Shown here piece after piece: positions 55,385 to 63,548 of a DNA stretch of 64,000 nucleotides (the first letter of the stretch is position 1; every line of letters begins with the position of its first letter). The stretch lies in assembly GCF_900103975.1 (NCBI RefSeq), contig NZ_FNIR01000001.1, positions 124,001-188,000 on the forward strand, in the 5' to 3' direction. A program made the position numbers and the translations under genes. The stretch is from Klenkia soli. GTDB taxonomy: Bacteria > Actinomycetota > Actinomycetes > Mycobacteriales > Geodermatophilaceae. The notes under the pieces are model-generated. The model ran no database searches, had not been told where the DNA came from, and worked only from the letters and a program-made list of their open reading frames with translations.

Positions 55385-55807
55385 TCAGCCCAGGTCGGCA
55401 AGCATCTCCAGCGCCCACGCAGGCGGGACGTTGGTGACGTGCCACCCGCGGTCGGCGCTGAACCCGATTGCGGGCGCCGCTAGGTCGACCTCGATGGGTG
55501 GTGGTGGTTCCGTCGCGGGCGCCGACGGAACCACCACCACGGTCGGCTTCGCCTTGGCCACCGACCGCTTCATCACGTGCGGCAAGGGTGTCAGGCTCGG
55601 CACCAGCGTCAGGTCTCGACGCGGGCGGCGGGGTCCCTGCGGTCCCGGCCTTCGGGCCTGCACACCCCTGCGGCGTAGGTCGTTGAGCACGGTCGCCTGC
55701 GTGGTGCCCAGCGCCTCCGCGACCTCGTAGGAGGTGAGCCCCTCCCCGTAGAGCCGGACCACCTCGTCAGCGCGGTCGTGCGCCCACTGCTGCCGGGCCG
55801 TGGTCAT
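55385..55807 (-). CDS. Helix-turn-helix protein
   Basis: 140 residues from ATG 55807. EVVRLYGEGLTSYEVAEALGTTQATVLNDLRRRG is a resolvase/sigma-type helix-turn-helix; a Pro-rich middle follows. It ends the minus-strand control unit of the element, overlapping the upstream gene by 4 bp. It may be the element's repressor or a relative. Confidence 0.65.
   Translation of the reverse strand: MTTARQQWAHDRADEVVRLYGEGLTSYEVAEALGTTQATVLNDLRRRGVQARRPGPQGPRRPRRDLTLVPSLTPLPHVMKRSVAKAKPTVVVVPSAPATEPPPPIEVDLAAPAIGFSADRGWHVTNVPPAWALEMLADLG
55498..55540. repeat. Perfect 17-bp inverted repeat inside a coding region
   Basis: GTGGTGGTGGTTCCGTC (55498-55514) and GACGGAACCACCACCAC (55524-55540) with a 9-nt loop. 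In the gene it encodes a VVVVPSAPATEPPPP stretch. Confidence 0.7.
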
Positions 55808-55980
55808 GCGGTCAGCCCCGCGAACTGCCCGGCCCAGACCACCACGGTGAAGAAGGCGACGGACAGCTGGGTCGCGAACAGCGGGAGCGCCAGCACCAGG
55901 GCGCCGATGACGACGTCGCGGACGATGCGCCCGCGACGGGTCAGGCGCAGCGGTGGCTGAGCGTGCCGGCCCCGGCTCAC
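55804..55980 (-). CDS. Small single-helix membrane protein
   Basis: 58 residues from GTG 55980. A basic N-terminus and one hydrophobic helix (VIGALVLALPLFATQLSVAFFTVVVW). It overlaps both neighbours by 4 bp, so it is part of the same unit. Function unknown. Confidence 0.5.
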   Translation of the reverse strand: MSRGRHAQPPLRLTRRGRIVRDVVIGALVLALPLFATQLSVAFFTVVVWAGQFAGLTA

Positions 55981-56300
55981 TGGCCGGCCTCGTCGAGCAC
56001 CTGCGCCAGCGTGGACGACAGGGCGCGGGCGACCCGGAGGTCGAGGTCTCGCCCGTCGAGCAGGACGACGGCCGGCTCCCACGCGCCGTCGCTGAGCTGC
56101 TGGGTCCGCTCCAGCTGCACCGAGATGTCGCCGCAGAAGCGGATGGCGCCGCGGTGCACCCGGAACGCGTCCGGGCGCCCGATGTCGGCGTCCTCGTGGC
56201 GCAGGCACCAGGACGGACAGGGGGTGTCAGAAGCCGTCTGCGTCTCGCGCAGCGTGGCGGGCGGGACGGTACAACGGCCGGAACCGATAACTTCCCTCAT
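55977..56300 (-). CDS. DUF6907-like protein
   Basis: 107 residues from ATG 56300, GGAG seven bases upstream. CPSWCLRHEDAD (CxxxC...H) and FRVHRGAIRFCGDISVQLER match small actinobacterial DUF6907 proteins of unknown role, often near WhiB or phage genes. It follows the excisionase-like gene by 68 bp. Confidence 0.6.
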   Translation of the reverse strand: MREVIGSGRCTVPPATLRETQTASDTPCPSWCLRHEDADIGRPDAFRVHRGAIRFCGDISVQLERTQQLSDGAWEPAVVLLDGRDLDLRVARALSSTLAQVLDEAGQ

Positions 56301-56368
56301 GGGTCCACTCCAAGCGTGGATCAAGGTCCCGTCGTCCGGTTGCAGCCAGGCGGCGGGACCGCTTCACC

Positions 56369-56680
56369 TCAGCCGGGCGGCCAAGGTGCGTCTGTGGCCC
56401 TAATCGGGCTGGTGGTGGTGCGGGCGGCGATGAACTCCTCCAGAACGGCGCGGGGCACCCGGAGGCGCGGGCGGCCGCCCTTCACCGCGTGGATGTCGGT
56501 GTAGGCGAGCAGCCCGTGCTCGATGAGCCGGCGGACAGAGCTCTCGCTGACCTGGAGTTCGGCGGCCACGTCGTCGAGAGTCAGCAGCAGGGGCCGATCG
56601 TCGCTGGTCACGGCCGGGATGGTGCCACTGGGACGCACCAGCTTGCAGGGCGTGTCAGAGCGTCTCGTAGCCGTGGTCAC
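56369..56680 (-). CDS. Excisionase-like helix-turn-helix protein (recombination directionality factor candidate)
   Basis: 103 residues from GTG 56680. LTLDDVAAELQVSESSVRRLIEHGLLAYTDIHAVKGGRPRLRVPRAVLEEFIAAR is the SinR/excisionase (MerR-like, helix plus wing) domain. It sits against attR, where excision factors often lie. Its GTG overlaps the stop of truncated tadC (GTGA), and its GGAGGGAG ribosome site is inside that gene, so it is translated from the tad transcript. Confidence 0.72.
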   Translation of the reverse strand: MTTATRRSDTPCKLVRPSGTIPAVTSDDRPLLLTLDDVAAELQVSESSVRRLIEHGLLAYTDIHAVKGGRPRLRVPRAVLEEFIAARTTTSPIRATDAPWPPG

Positions 56681-57582
56681 CGCTGCTCCCTCCGTCGGTA
56701 GGACGGGGAAACCATGACTCTTGCGACCATCATCTGGATCTCCTTGGCCCCGCCGGCCTCGAGCAGCCGTCGCTTGCCGGCCTCGCGGACGTCGGCGGCC
56801 TGGGCGCGCAGCACCTCGGCCAGCGGGGTGCCGCGCTCGATGGCCACGACCAGCCCGTCGACGAAGCGGGCCAGCGCGTCGACGGAGGTGCGGTCGGCGA
56901 CCTGCTGCAGCGCGGTGACCAGCGGGACGCCGGCACGGGCACGACCGAGTGCGCCACCGAGCTCGCGGGCCAGCTCGCCGCCGGACAGCCGGGTCACCCG
57001 GGCGATGGCCGCGGTCGGGCTCTCGCCGGCGGTGACGGCCAGCGCCAGCAGCTCGGCGACCACGGGGAACTCCGCCAGCAGCAGGGTCTCGCGCCGCTGG
57101 ACCTGCTGGCTGAGCCACCAGTCGCGCCCCAGGACCCCGCTGACCAGACCACCGACGCACACCAGGGCCGCGCTGAGCAGGTTCAGGCTGCCCGTGGCCC
57201 CGGCGACCAGGAGGGTGGCGACCCCGCCGCCGAGCAGCCCCAGCCCGCCCCACACGACCTGCTCGACCCGGAAGTCCTCGACGGTGGTGTCCGCGCCGAG
57301 CGCGGCCAGCCGGCGGCGCACCGCCACCCGACCACCCAGCAGGCGGTCCACGAACCGGGCGCCGTCGGTCAGCGCGGGCCCGAACACCCGGCGGGCGGCC
57401 GAGAGCATGCCCGGCTCGGTGGCGGTGCCCAGCAGCCGGGACGGCGGCGGGGTGTCCTGCACGTAGGGCGCCAGCCGGTCGACCAGCCGGACCGGCCGGG
57501 ACGGCGGGGCGTACCGGAGCACCAGGACCAGCCCGAGCGAGGTGGTGAGGCCCAGCAGCATGCCGAGCACGCCGGGGGTCAC
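56677..57582 (-). pseudogene. tadC: Truncated tadC with element-encoded tail
   Basis: 301 residues from GTG 57582 (GTGA overlap with tadB). T2SSF domain (LLAEFPVVAELLALAVTAGESPTAAI...) is complete up to GAKEIQMMV at the attR core; then 15 element-encoded residues ARVMVSPSYRRREQR replace the final membrane helix. The chromosomal remainder lies at 42397-42486. The product probably cannot build a normal inner-membrane platform. Confidence 0.9.
56704..56747. other. attR junction of integrated element
   Basis: Core CGAC at 56724-56727. Left is element DNA (GGGGAAACCATGACTCTTG); right is chromosomal tadC. With attL, the rebuilt attP has GGGxAAxxxxTGAC arms on both sides of the core, as expected for a serine integrase site. 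Confidence 0.8.
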
Positions 57583-58442
57583 TGCAGCACCCGGACGTCC
57601 TGCGGCAGGCGCCCGATCCGCAGCATGAGCCGGTAGGCGACGAAGCAGACCGCTCCCCCGCCGACCAGGATGGCCGTGCCCGCGGGGCTGTCGTAGGCGG
57701 CCAGGGTCTGGCGCTGGGTGGCGAGCAGGAGCAGCACCACCCAGGGGGCGGCGACGGCGAGCCGGGCGGCCTGCACGATCCACCCCTGCCGGGTCTCGAG
57801 CTCGGCGCGGGCCCGGGCGTCCTCGCGCAGGAAGGTCGCCAGGGTGCGCAGCACCCGGCCCAGGTCGCTGCCGCCGACCTCGCGGGCCACCCGGAGGGTC
57901 TCGACGATGCGGTCACCCACCGGGTCGGCGAGGTCGTCCTTGAGCCGGTCCAGGCACTCGGCGAACCGGCCGGTGGCCCGGTGGTCGGCGGCGAACCGGG
58001 CGAAGGGCGCGCGCAGCACCTCGGGCCCGCGGACGGCCAGGGCGGAGAGCGACTCGGGCAGCGACAGGCCGGCCCGCACCGCCGACGCCAGGTTGTCGAC
58101 CACCTCGGGCCACACCTCGCGCAGGTCGGCGCGGCGCTTGCCGGCCAGCCGGCGGACCAGCAGGTGGGGGGTCGCGGCGCCGAACGCGCCGAAGGCCAGC
58201 GAGATGGTGATCGTGCCGGTCGTGACCAGGACCAGGACGGCGACCACCAGCCCCAGCACGACCTGCAGCGCCAGCAGCTGCGCGGGGTTGATGCCGGTCA
58301 GCCCCGCGGCGGAGATCAGCTGCTGCCGGCGGCCGGGACGGCGGGCGGTGGTGCGGCGCTGCGGGGCGCGCGGACCGCTGCGCCAGACCAGCAGCAACCC
58401 CACCCCGAGCGCCAGGCCGAGGAGTGCGCCGGGGACGGTCAC
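57579..58442 (-). CDS. tadB: Type II secretion F-like platform protein TadB
   Basis: 287 residues from GTG 58442. N-terminal helix, then paired helices around 70-110, the T2SSF domain (VDNLASAVRAGLSLPESLSALAVRG...GGSDLGRVLRTLATFLRED) and two C-terminal helices. Inner-membrane partner of TadC for the Tad pilus. Both ends overlap their neighbours by 4 bp. Confidence 0.9.
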   Translation of the reverse strand: MTVPGALLGLALGVGLLLVWRSGPRAPQRRTTARRPGRRQQLISAAGLTGINPAQLLALQVVLGLVVAVLVLVTTGTITISLAFGAFGAATPHLLVRRLAGKRRADLREVWPEVVDNLASAVRAGLSLPESLSALAVRGPEVLRAPFARFAADHRATGRFAECLDRLKDDLADPVGDRIVETLRVAREVGGSDLGRVLRTLATFLREDARARAELETRQGWIVQAARLAVAAPWVVLLLLATQRQTLAAYDSPAGTAILVGGGAVCFVAYRLMLRIGRLPQDVRVLQ

Positions 58443-59686
58443 CGCCGGTCCCCCAGCAGCTCGGCGAGGTCGAACCCGGCGGCGGCGAAGCGCTCGGGGT
58501 GCGGCGGGTACCCGTCGGCCCGGACCAGCCGCCCGTCGCGGCTGGTGAACACGTCGGCGGTCTCGATGACGGTGCCCTCGGCCCGGCCCGGCAGCGCCAC
58601 CACCTCGCGCACCCGCCGGTGCCCGGACGGGTCGGTGCCGACGTGGACGACGAGGTCGACGCTGCTGGCCACCGTGGGCACCACGAAGGCGTGGCCGATG
58701 TTCTCGCCGGCCAGCAGCGGCAGCGTGCACATCTTGACCACGGCCTCCCGGGCGCTGTTGGCGTGCAGGGTGCACATGCCGGGCAACCCGGAGTTCAGGG
58801 CGATCAGCAGGTCGAGGCACTCCTCCTGCCGCACCTCGCCGACCACCAGCCGCGAGGGCCGCATGCGCAGCGCCTCCTTGACCAGCCGGCGCAGCGGGAT
58901 CTCACCGGCGCCCTCGAGGTTGGGCTGGCGGGTCTGCATCGCCACCACGTCGGGCAGCGGCACCCGCAACTCGAAGACCTCCTCCGCGGTGATCACCCGC
59001 TCGCGCGCCGGGATCGCCGAGCAGAGGCAGTTCAGCAGCGTGGTCTTGCCCGCCTGGGTGCCTCCGCTGACCAGGATGTTGAGCCCCGCCGCGACCGCCG
59101 CCTCGAGGAACCGGGCCACCTGGGTGCCCAGCGTGCCCAGGGCCACCAGCTCGTCGAGGCTGTGCGCCTGCAGCACGAACTTGCGGATGTTGACCGCCAT
59201 GTGCCGCCGGGTGACGTCGGGGATCACGACGTGCAGGCGCGACCCGTCGGGCAGCGTGGCGTCGACGAACGGGGTCGACATGTCGACTCGTCGACCCGAG
59301 GTGCGCAGCATCCGCTCGACCAGGTCGGCGAGCTCGCCGGCGCCGAGGATCGTGGTGGTCAGCTCGCTGCGCCCGCGGCGGGCCACGAAGACCCGGCCGG
59401 GCTCGTTGACCCAGATCTCCTCGACCTCGGGGTCGTCCAACCAGCGCTGCAGCGGCCCGAAGCCGGCGACCCGGTCCAGGACGTCGCGCAGCACGCCCTC
59501 GGGGTCGGCCAGCGGCGGCAGCGAGGAGGACAGCGACCGCTCGGCGTAGTCGGCGACCACCTCGCGGACCAGCGCCCGCACCGGGCCCGGGTCGACCGCG
59601 GGGTCCAGCCCGCGCCGGCGGACGAGCTCGCGCACCTCGGCGTCGACCAGGTCCAGCGCAGTCGCCGCGGCGGGCAGCACGGACAC
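58439..59686 (-). CDS. tadA: Pilus assembly ATPase TadA (CpaF)
   Basis: 415 residues from GTG 59686 with GGAG six bases upstream. Walker A VSGGTQAGKTTLL, Asp-box region ITAEEVFELR, Walker B RLVVGEVRQEE and His-box CTLHANSA. It is the cytoplasmic motor of the Tad machine. A weak -10 (TATTTT, 59731-59726) lies upstream. No tadZ/cpaE gene is seen next to it. Confidence 0.93.
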   Translation of the reverse strand: MSVLPAAATALDLVDAEVRELVRRRGLDPAVDPGPVRALVREVVADYAERSLSSSLPPLADPEGVLRDVLDRVAGFGPLQRWLDDPEVEEIWVNEPGRVFVARRGRSELTTTILGAGELADLVERMLRTSGRRVDMSTPFVDATLPDGSRLHVVIPDVTRRHMAVNIRKFVLQAHSLDELVALGTLGTQVARFLEAAVAAGLNILVSGGTQAGKTTLLNCLCSAIPARERVITAEEVFELRVPLPDVVAMQTRQPNLEGAGEIPLRRLVKEALRMRPSRLVVGEVRQEECLDLLIALNSGLPGMCTLHANSAREAVVKMCTLPLLAGENIGHAFVVPTVASSVDLVVHVGTDPSGHRRVREVVALPGRAEGTVIETADVFTSRDGRLVRADGYPPHPERFAAAGFDLAELLGDRR

Positions 59687-59725
59687 GCAGGACTCCCCCC
59701 GGGGACGACGGACGACGGAACCGCG

Positions 59726-59731
59726 AAAATA
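59726..59731 (-). promoter_or_regulatory. Possible -10 box of the tad operon
   Basis: TATTTT on the minus strand, 40 bp before the tadA GTG, stands out in this GC-rich gap; no convincing -35 was found. The rest of 59687-59873 shows only two CCCGATCG direct repeats and no gene. Confidence 0.3.
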
Positions 59732-59873
59732 CGGTCCCGCCCGCCTCCGCGGGAGCCCGATCGAGCAGCCTGTGGACAGCCGGCCGCAGAGCAACCCGAT
59801 CGGGTGAACGGCGCCGGCACGCACCGGACGCAGGCAGCCACGCACCGTGACCCTGAGATGTGCTCGAGCGGCC

Positions 59874-60544
59874 CTACCGGGAGCGGGTCACGAAGCCCGT
59901 CTCGTAGGCCAGGACGACGGCCTGCACCCGGTCCCGGACGCCGAGCTTGGCCAGGATGCGGGCGACGTGGGTCTTCACCGTCGTCGCGGCGACCGTCATC
60001 TCCGCGGCGATCTCGGCGTTGGACAGCCCGCGGGCGACCAGCCGCAGCACCTCGCGCTCGCGGTCGGTGAGCCCGGCCATCGCACCCGGGACGCCGGGGG
60101 GCGCCTCCGCGGCGGCGAACTGCTCGACCAGGCGGCGGGTGATGGAGGGTTCGATCAGCGCGTCGCCGTGCGCCGCGGCCCGCACCGCCCGACCAGCCGC
60201 GCGGCGGGGGTGTCCTTGAGCAGGAAGCCGTAGGCGCCGGCCCGCAGGGCACGCACCACGTACTCGTCCAGGTCGAACGTCGTGAGGACGACGACCCGCG
60301 GCCCGCCGGGCACCCGCACCAGGTGCTCCGTGGCCGACAACCCGTCCAGGCGGGGCATCCGGATGTCCATCAGGACGACGTCCGGCCGCAGGCTGCCGGC
60401 CAGCTCGACGGCCTCGACGCCGTCCGCCGCCTCGCCGACCACCTCGATGCCCGGCTCGGACCCCAGGATGACGCGGAACCCGGCCCGGAGCAGCTGCTGG
60501 TCGTCGGCCAGCAGCACCCGGATCGGCTCGGCTGGTTCGGGCAC
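59874..60544 (-). pseudogene. NarL-type response regulator broken by a 1-nt frameshift
   Basis: Receiver domain from GTG 60544: LLADDQQLL acidic pair, phospho-acceptor in VLMDIRMPRLDG, TTFD and LLKDTPAARLVG. The frame is then lost near 60186-60191 (GGGCGG where GGGGCGG is expected). In the next frame AAAHGDALIEPSITRRLV and a LuxR-type helix-turn-helix (LTDREREVLRLVARGLSNAEIAAEM...) continue to 59874. One inserted G restores a normal about 223-residue regulator. Could be real decay or a homopolymer read error. Partner kinases lie at 61247-63516. Confidence 0.8.
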
Positions 60545-60687
60545 GCGCCGATCATGCCCGGCGTCGTCCTCGAGGAGTACGTGCGCGGCGCAGATCGTCC
60601 GCGATGAGGACGCCCCGGGTGGTCGCCGGTCCCTAGCTTTCGCCCAGCGCACCGGACCAGTCGGTGCCCACCGAAGGGAACTCGGCG

Positions 60688-61218
60688 ATGACCAGCATCC
60701 TCCGCGGCGTCCGGCCGCTCGACGTCGTCCTCGCGACCGCGATGACGGCACTCGGCGTCCTCCTGATGGTGTTCAACACCCAGGGCAGCGACGACGGCAC
60801 CCGGATCGGCTCCACCTCGTGGCTGATGGTCCCGGTCTTCGCGGCCGCGACGCTGCCGGTCCTGCTCCGGCGCCACCACCTGTGGGCGGTCCTGGGCGTC
60901 ACCGCGGCGGCGCTCGCCGTCCACGACGTCGCCTTCGGCTGGGTCGTCCGGTGCGGCGCCGGCCTGCCGCTGTCCTTCGCGCTGGCGTACGCGGCCGGGC
61001 GCCTGCTGACTGACCGCCGGCGGTCCGTCGCCGCCGTCGTGGCGGTGGTCGGCATCCAGTTCCTTGTGCTGGTGCGGGACTCGGCCGCAGGATTGGACAT
61101 CATCCCGGTCACCGCGGTGATCGCGGCGGTGTTCTGGGGTGTCGGGCTCCTCGTGCAGCGGCGCACGCACCACGTCGCCGCACCGGTGCCGGCCACCCCC
61201 GCCGAGACCCTCGTCTGA
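60688..61218 (+). CDS. Stand-alone membrane sensor domain
   Basis: 176 residues from ATG 60688 with GAAGGGAA upstream. Five to six hydrophobic segments. It aligns clearly with the N-terminal part of the next protein: RPLDVVLA, SWLMVPVF, VVRCGAGLPLSFALA, LVRDSAAGLDIIPV. So it is a duplicated sensor domain without a kinase. It is 28 bp upstream of that gene, probably in the same transcript. Confidence 0.7.
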   Translation: MTSILRGVRPLDVVLATAMTALGVLLMVFNTQGSDDGTRIGSTSWLMVPVFAAATLPVLLRRHHLWAVLGVTAAALAVHDVAFGWVVRCGAGLPLSFALAYAAGRLLTDRRRSVAAVVAVVGIQFLVLVRDSAAGLDIIPVTAVIAAVFWGVGLLVQRRTHHVAAPVPATPAETLV

Positions 61219-61246
61219 CCGGGCGGCACGGTCCGGGGAGGTCGTG

Positions 61247-62380
61247 GTGGGGTCGCAGGCGGGGCACCGCATCCGGCCGCTGGACGCCGTCCTCGCGGGG
61301 GTGCTCGCCGCCCTGGCCGCGGTCCTCGCGGTGGAGGACGTGGTGTCCCTCGACGACGCCGTCCGGGTGGACTCCCGGTCGTGGTGGCAGGTGCCGCTGT
61401 TCGTCGCCGCCGTCCTGCCCGTCCTCCGGTGGCGGCGCAGCCTGGTCGGCGTGGTGGTGGCCTGCACGGCCCTGATGGCGGTGCACGTCCTCCTGTTCGG
61501 GCACACGGTGCGCTGCGGTGCCGGGCTGCCGCTGGCCTTCGTGCTGGCGTTCCTGCCCGGCACCGCGTACCCGCGGTGGCCGCAGCGGCTGACCGCGCTC
61601 GGCGGGAGTGTCGTGCTCGCCGCCGTCGTGCTGGTGCAGGACACCGCGGCCGGGCCGGAGATCCTGCCGGTGGTGGTCCTGCTCCAGGCCGCGCTGTTCG
61701 GGATCGGGCTGGTGGTGGCGCAGCGGGCGGCGATGGCCCGCGAGCTGCGCCGGCGCAACGCGGACCTGCGGGTGCTCCGGGACGAACGCGCCGCCCTGGA
61801 GGTCGGCGACGACCGGGCCCGGCTCTCGCTCCGGCTGGAGGCACTGCTGGACCAGCGGCTGGCCCTGCTGGCGGCGGCGGCCGACGGGGGGCGGACCGCC
61901 GCCGACCCGGCCGCCCTGCAGGCGGTGCTCGTCGGCATCGAGGAGGACAGCCGCCGGACCCTGCACGAGATGCGCGAGCTCGTCGGGCGGTTGCGCGGCG
62001 GTGACGTCGCCCTGGCCCCGGCACCGTCGGTGGCCCACCTCGACGCCCTGCTCGCCCAGCACGGCAGCTCGCGCCTGCAGGTGGGCGGGGACCCCCGGGT
62101 GCTGCCGGCCAGCGTCGAGCTCTCGGCCTACCGGATCGTCGAGCACCTGGTCCCGGTCCTGGCCGACGGGCCCGGGGCACCGGTCGGGGTCGCGGTGACG
62201 TTCACCTACACCGCGCTGGAGATCCTCGTCGCCGGCTCGGTGCCCCGGGGTTCGGATCTGCGGACCGCCGTGGCCCGGGCCCGCGAGCGGGCCGTGCTGC
62301 ACGCCGGGTCGCTGGACCTGAAGGTGACGCGGGGGCGGGCGCGGGTGCTGGCGCACCTGCCGGTGCTGGGCGAGGCGTGA
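61247..62380 (+). CDS. Degenerate histidine-kinase homologue (pseudokinase)
   Basis: 377 residues from GTG 61247 with GGGGAG upstream. Membrane sensor domain (1-165), then a NarX-like dimerisation region DRARLSLRLEALLDQRL where the phospho-acceptor His (ERARIxxELHD) is missing. The ATPase half reads VELSAYRIVEHLVPVL with no N-box Asn and VAGSVPRG with no G1 box. It cannot be a normal kinase. Its stop overlaps the intact kinase GTG, so it may act as a regulatory partner. Confidence 0.7.
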   Translation: MGSQAGHRIRPLDAVLAGVLAALAAVLAVEDVVSLDDAVRVDSRSWWQVPLFVAAVLPVLRWRRSLVGVVVACTALMAVHVLLFGHTVRCGAGLPLAFVLAFLPGTAYPRWPQRLTALGGSVVLAAVVLVQDTAAGPEILPVVVLLQAALFGIGLVVAQRAAMARELRRRNADLRVLRDERAALEVGDDRARLSLRLEALLDQRLALLAAAADGGRTAADPAALQAVLVGIEEDSRRTLHEMRELVGRLRGGDVALAPAPSVAHLDALLAQHGSSRLQVGGDPRVLPASVELSAYRIVEHLVPVLADGPGAPVGVAVTFTYTALEILVAGSVPRGSDLRTAVARARERAVLHAGSLDLKVTRGRARVLAHLPVLGEA

Positions 62381-63516
62381 CCGGGCGCCGCCTGGACCTG
62401 CTGCTGGCCGCGGCGGCCCTGGCGCTCACCCTGGTCCCGCTGCTGGCCGGCGACGACCTGCGCGGTCCCGGCGAGTGGGTCGGCGCGGTGTGCCAGGTCA
62501 CCGGCGCCCTGGTCCTGGCGCTGCGGAGCCGGTGCGCCGTCCCCGTCCTCGTCGCCGGGCCCCTGCTGATCGGGGTCTGCACCCTCACCGGCCCCGACCC
62601 GAGCGACTTCCTGCTGCCGGTGCTGATGGTCCACGCCGCGCTGGCCGCCGAGCACGCCGGCGGTCGGGCGGCGTGGGTCGCGGGGGTGGGCTGGGCGGCC
62701 TACCTCGCCGTCCTGCTCGTCCTCGCGGGGGACGGCGGCCCCGGGCTGCTCGTCCTCGTCGCGCCCGGGTTCCTCGCCGGCACCGCGCTGCGGCTGCGCC
62801 GGGAGACCGCCGAGCAGCTGGCCGCGCGGGGCCGCGAGCTGGCGGCGGAGCGGGAGCTGTTCGCCGAGCTCTCGGTGCGCAACGAGCGGGCGCGGATCGC
62901 CAGCGAGCTGCACGACATCGTCGGGCACGCGCTGAGCGTGGTGGTCGTGCAGTCCGCCGCCGGCCAGCGGTTGGCACCCCACTCACCGGGTGCGGCCGTC
63001 GAGTCCCTGGCGGCCATCGCCGACTCCGCCCGTCTCGGCCAGGCCGACCTGCAGCGGCTGGTCGTCCTGCTCGCCGGGACCGGGGTCGCCGACCCGGACC
63101 TGTCCCTCGTCGACGAGCTGGTCGCGCACGCCGCCCGCAGCGGTCTCCGGGTCACCTGCCGGCTGACCGGCTCCCGCGAGGGCCTCCCCGCGGACGTCGC
63201 CCACGCCGCGGTCCGGGTCGTGCAGGAGAGCCTGACCAACGCCCTGCGGCACGCCCCCGGCTCGGACGTGCACGTCGAGCTCGACGGCGGCGGCGACCGG
63301 TCGGTGACCGTCCGCGTGGAGAACGGCCCCGCCACGGGGCAGCCGCCCGCCCTGCCCGGCACGGGCCGCGGCCTCATCGGGCTGCGCGAGCGGGTGGTCG
63401 ACCTGGGCGGGACCTTCGCGGCCGGGCCGGCGCCCACCGGCGGTTGGGCCGTGCATGCGGCTCTGCCCGGCGACGCCACCCGGATGTGCGGTACTGAACC
63501 AGCACGGATGTCGTAG
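62377..63516 (+). CDS. NarL-family sensor histidine kinase
   Basis: 379 residues from GTG 62377. Four to five N-terminal membrane helices, coiled-coil linker (EQLAARGRELAAERELF), HisKA_3 motif NERARIASELHDIVGHALS (phospho-His), N-box VVQESLTNALRHA, and G-box GTGRGLIGLRERV. It should phosphorylate the response regulator encoded at 59874-60544, which is frameshifted here. Confidence 0.9.
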   Translation: MTGRRLDLLLAAAALALTLVPLLAGDDLRGPGEWVGAVCQVTGALVLALRSRCAVPVLVAGPLLIGVCTLTGPDPSDFLLPVLMVHAALAAEHAGGRAAWVAGVGWAAYLAVLLVLAGDGGPGLLVLVAPGFLAGTALRLRRETAEQLAARGRELAAERELFAELSVRNERARIASELHDIVGHALSVVVVQSAAGQRLAPHSPGAAVESLAAIADSARLGQADLQRLVVLLAGTGVADPDLSLVDELVAHAARSGLRVTCRLTGSREGLPADVAHAAVRVVQESLTNALRHAPGSDVHVELDGGGDRSVTVRVENGPATGQPPALPGTGRGLIGLRERVVDLGGTFAAGPAPTGGWAVHAALPGDATRMCGTEPARMS

Positions 63517-63548
63517 CCTCGCGCTGACCCGGAGACCGGAGGTGACCC

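Larger units (their letters stand above)
42487..56727. mobile_element. 14.24-kb serine-integrase element inserted in tadC (defective prophage or phage satellite)
   Basis: Bounded by CGAC cores at 42483-42486 and 56724-56727. Removing it joins ...AAGGAGATCCAGATGATGGTC to GTGCCCGTCGTC in one frame, restoring tadC. It encodes integrase, AAA+ ATPase, a second serine recombinase, terminase small and large subunits, a tape-measure protein, WhiB-like protein and a minus-strand control unit ending in an excisionase-like gene. Portal, capsid, protease, tail-tube and lysis genes are not found. Confidence 0.88.

Noticed and set aside
59874-60544. Two separate genes (receiver-only and helix-turn-helix-only)
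   Set aside because: The two frames join exactly at a G run and together match a standard NarL-type regulator, so a frameshift is simpler.
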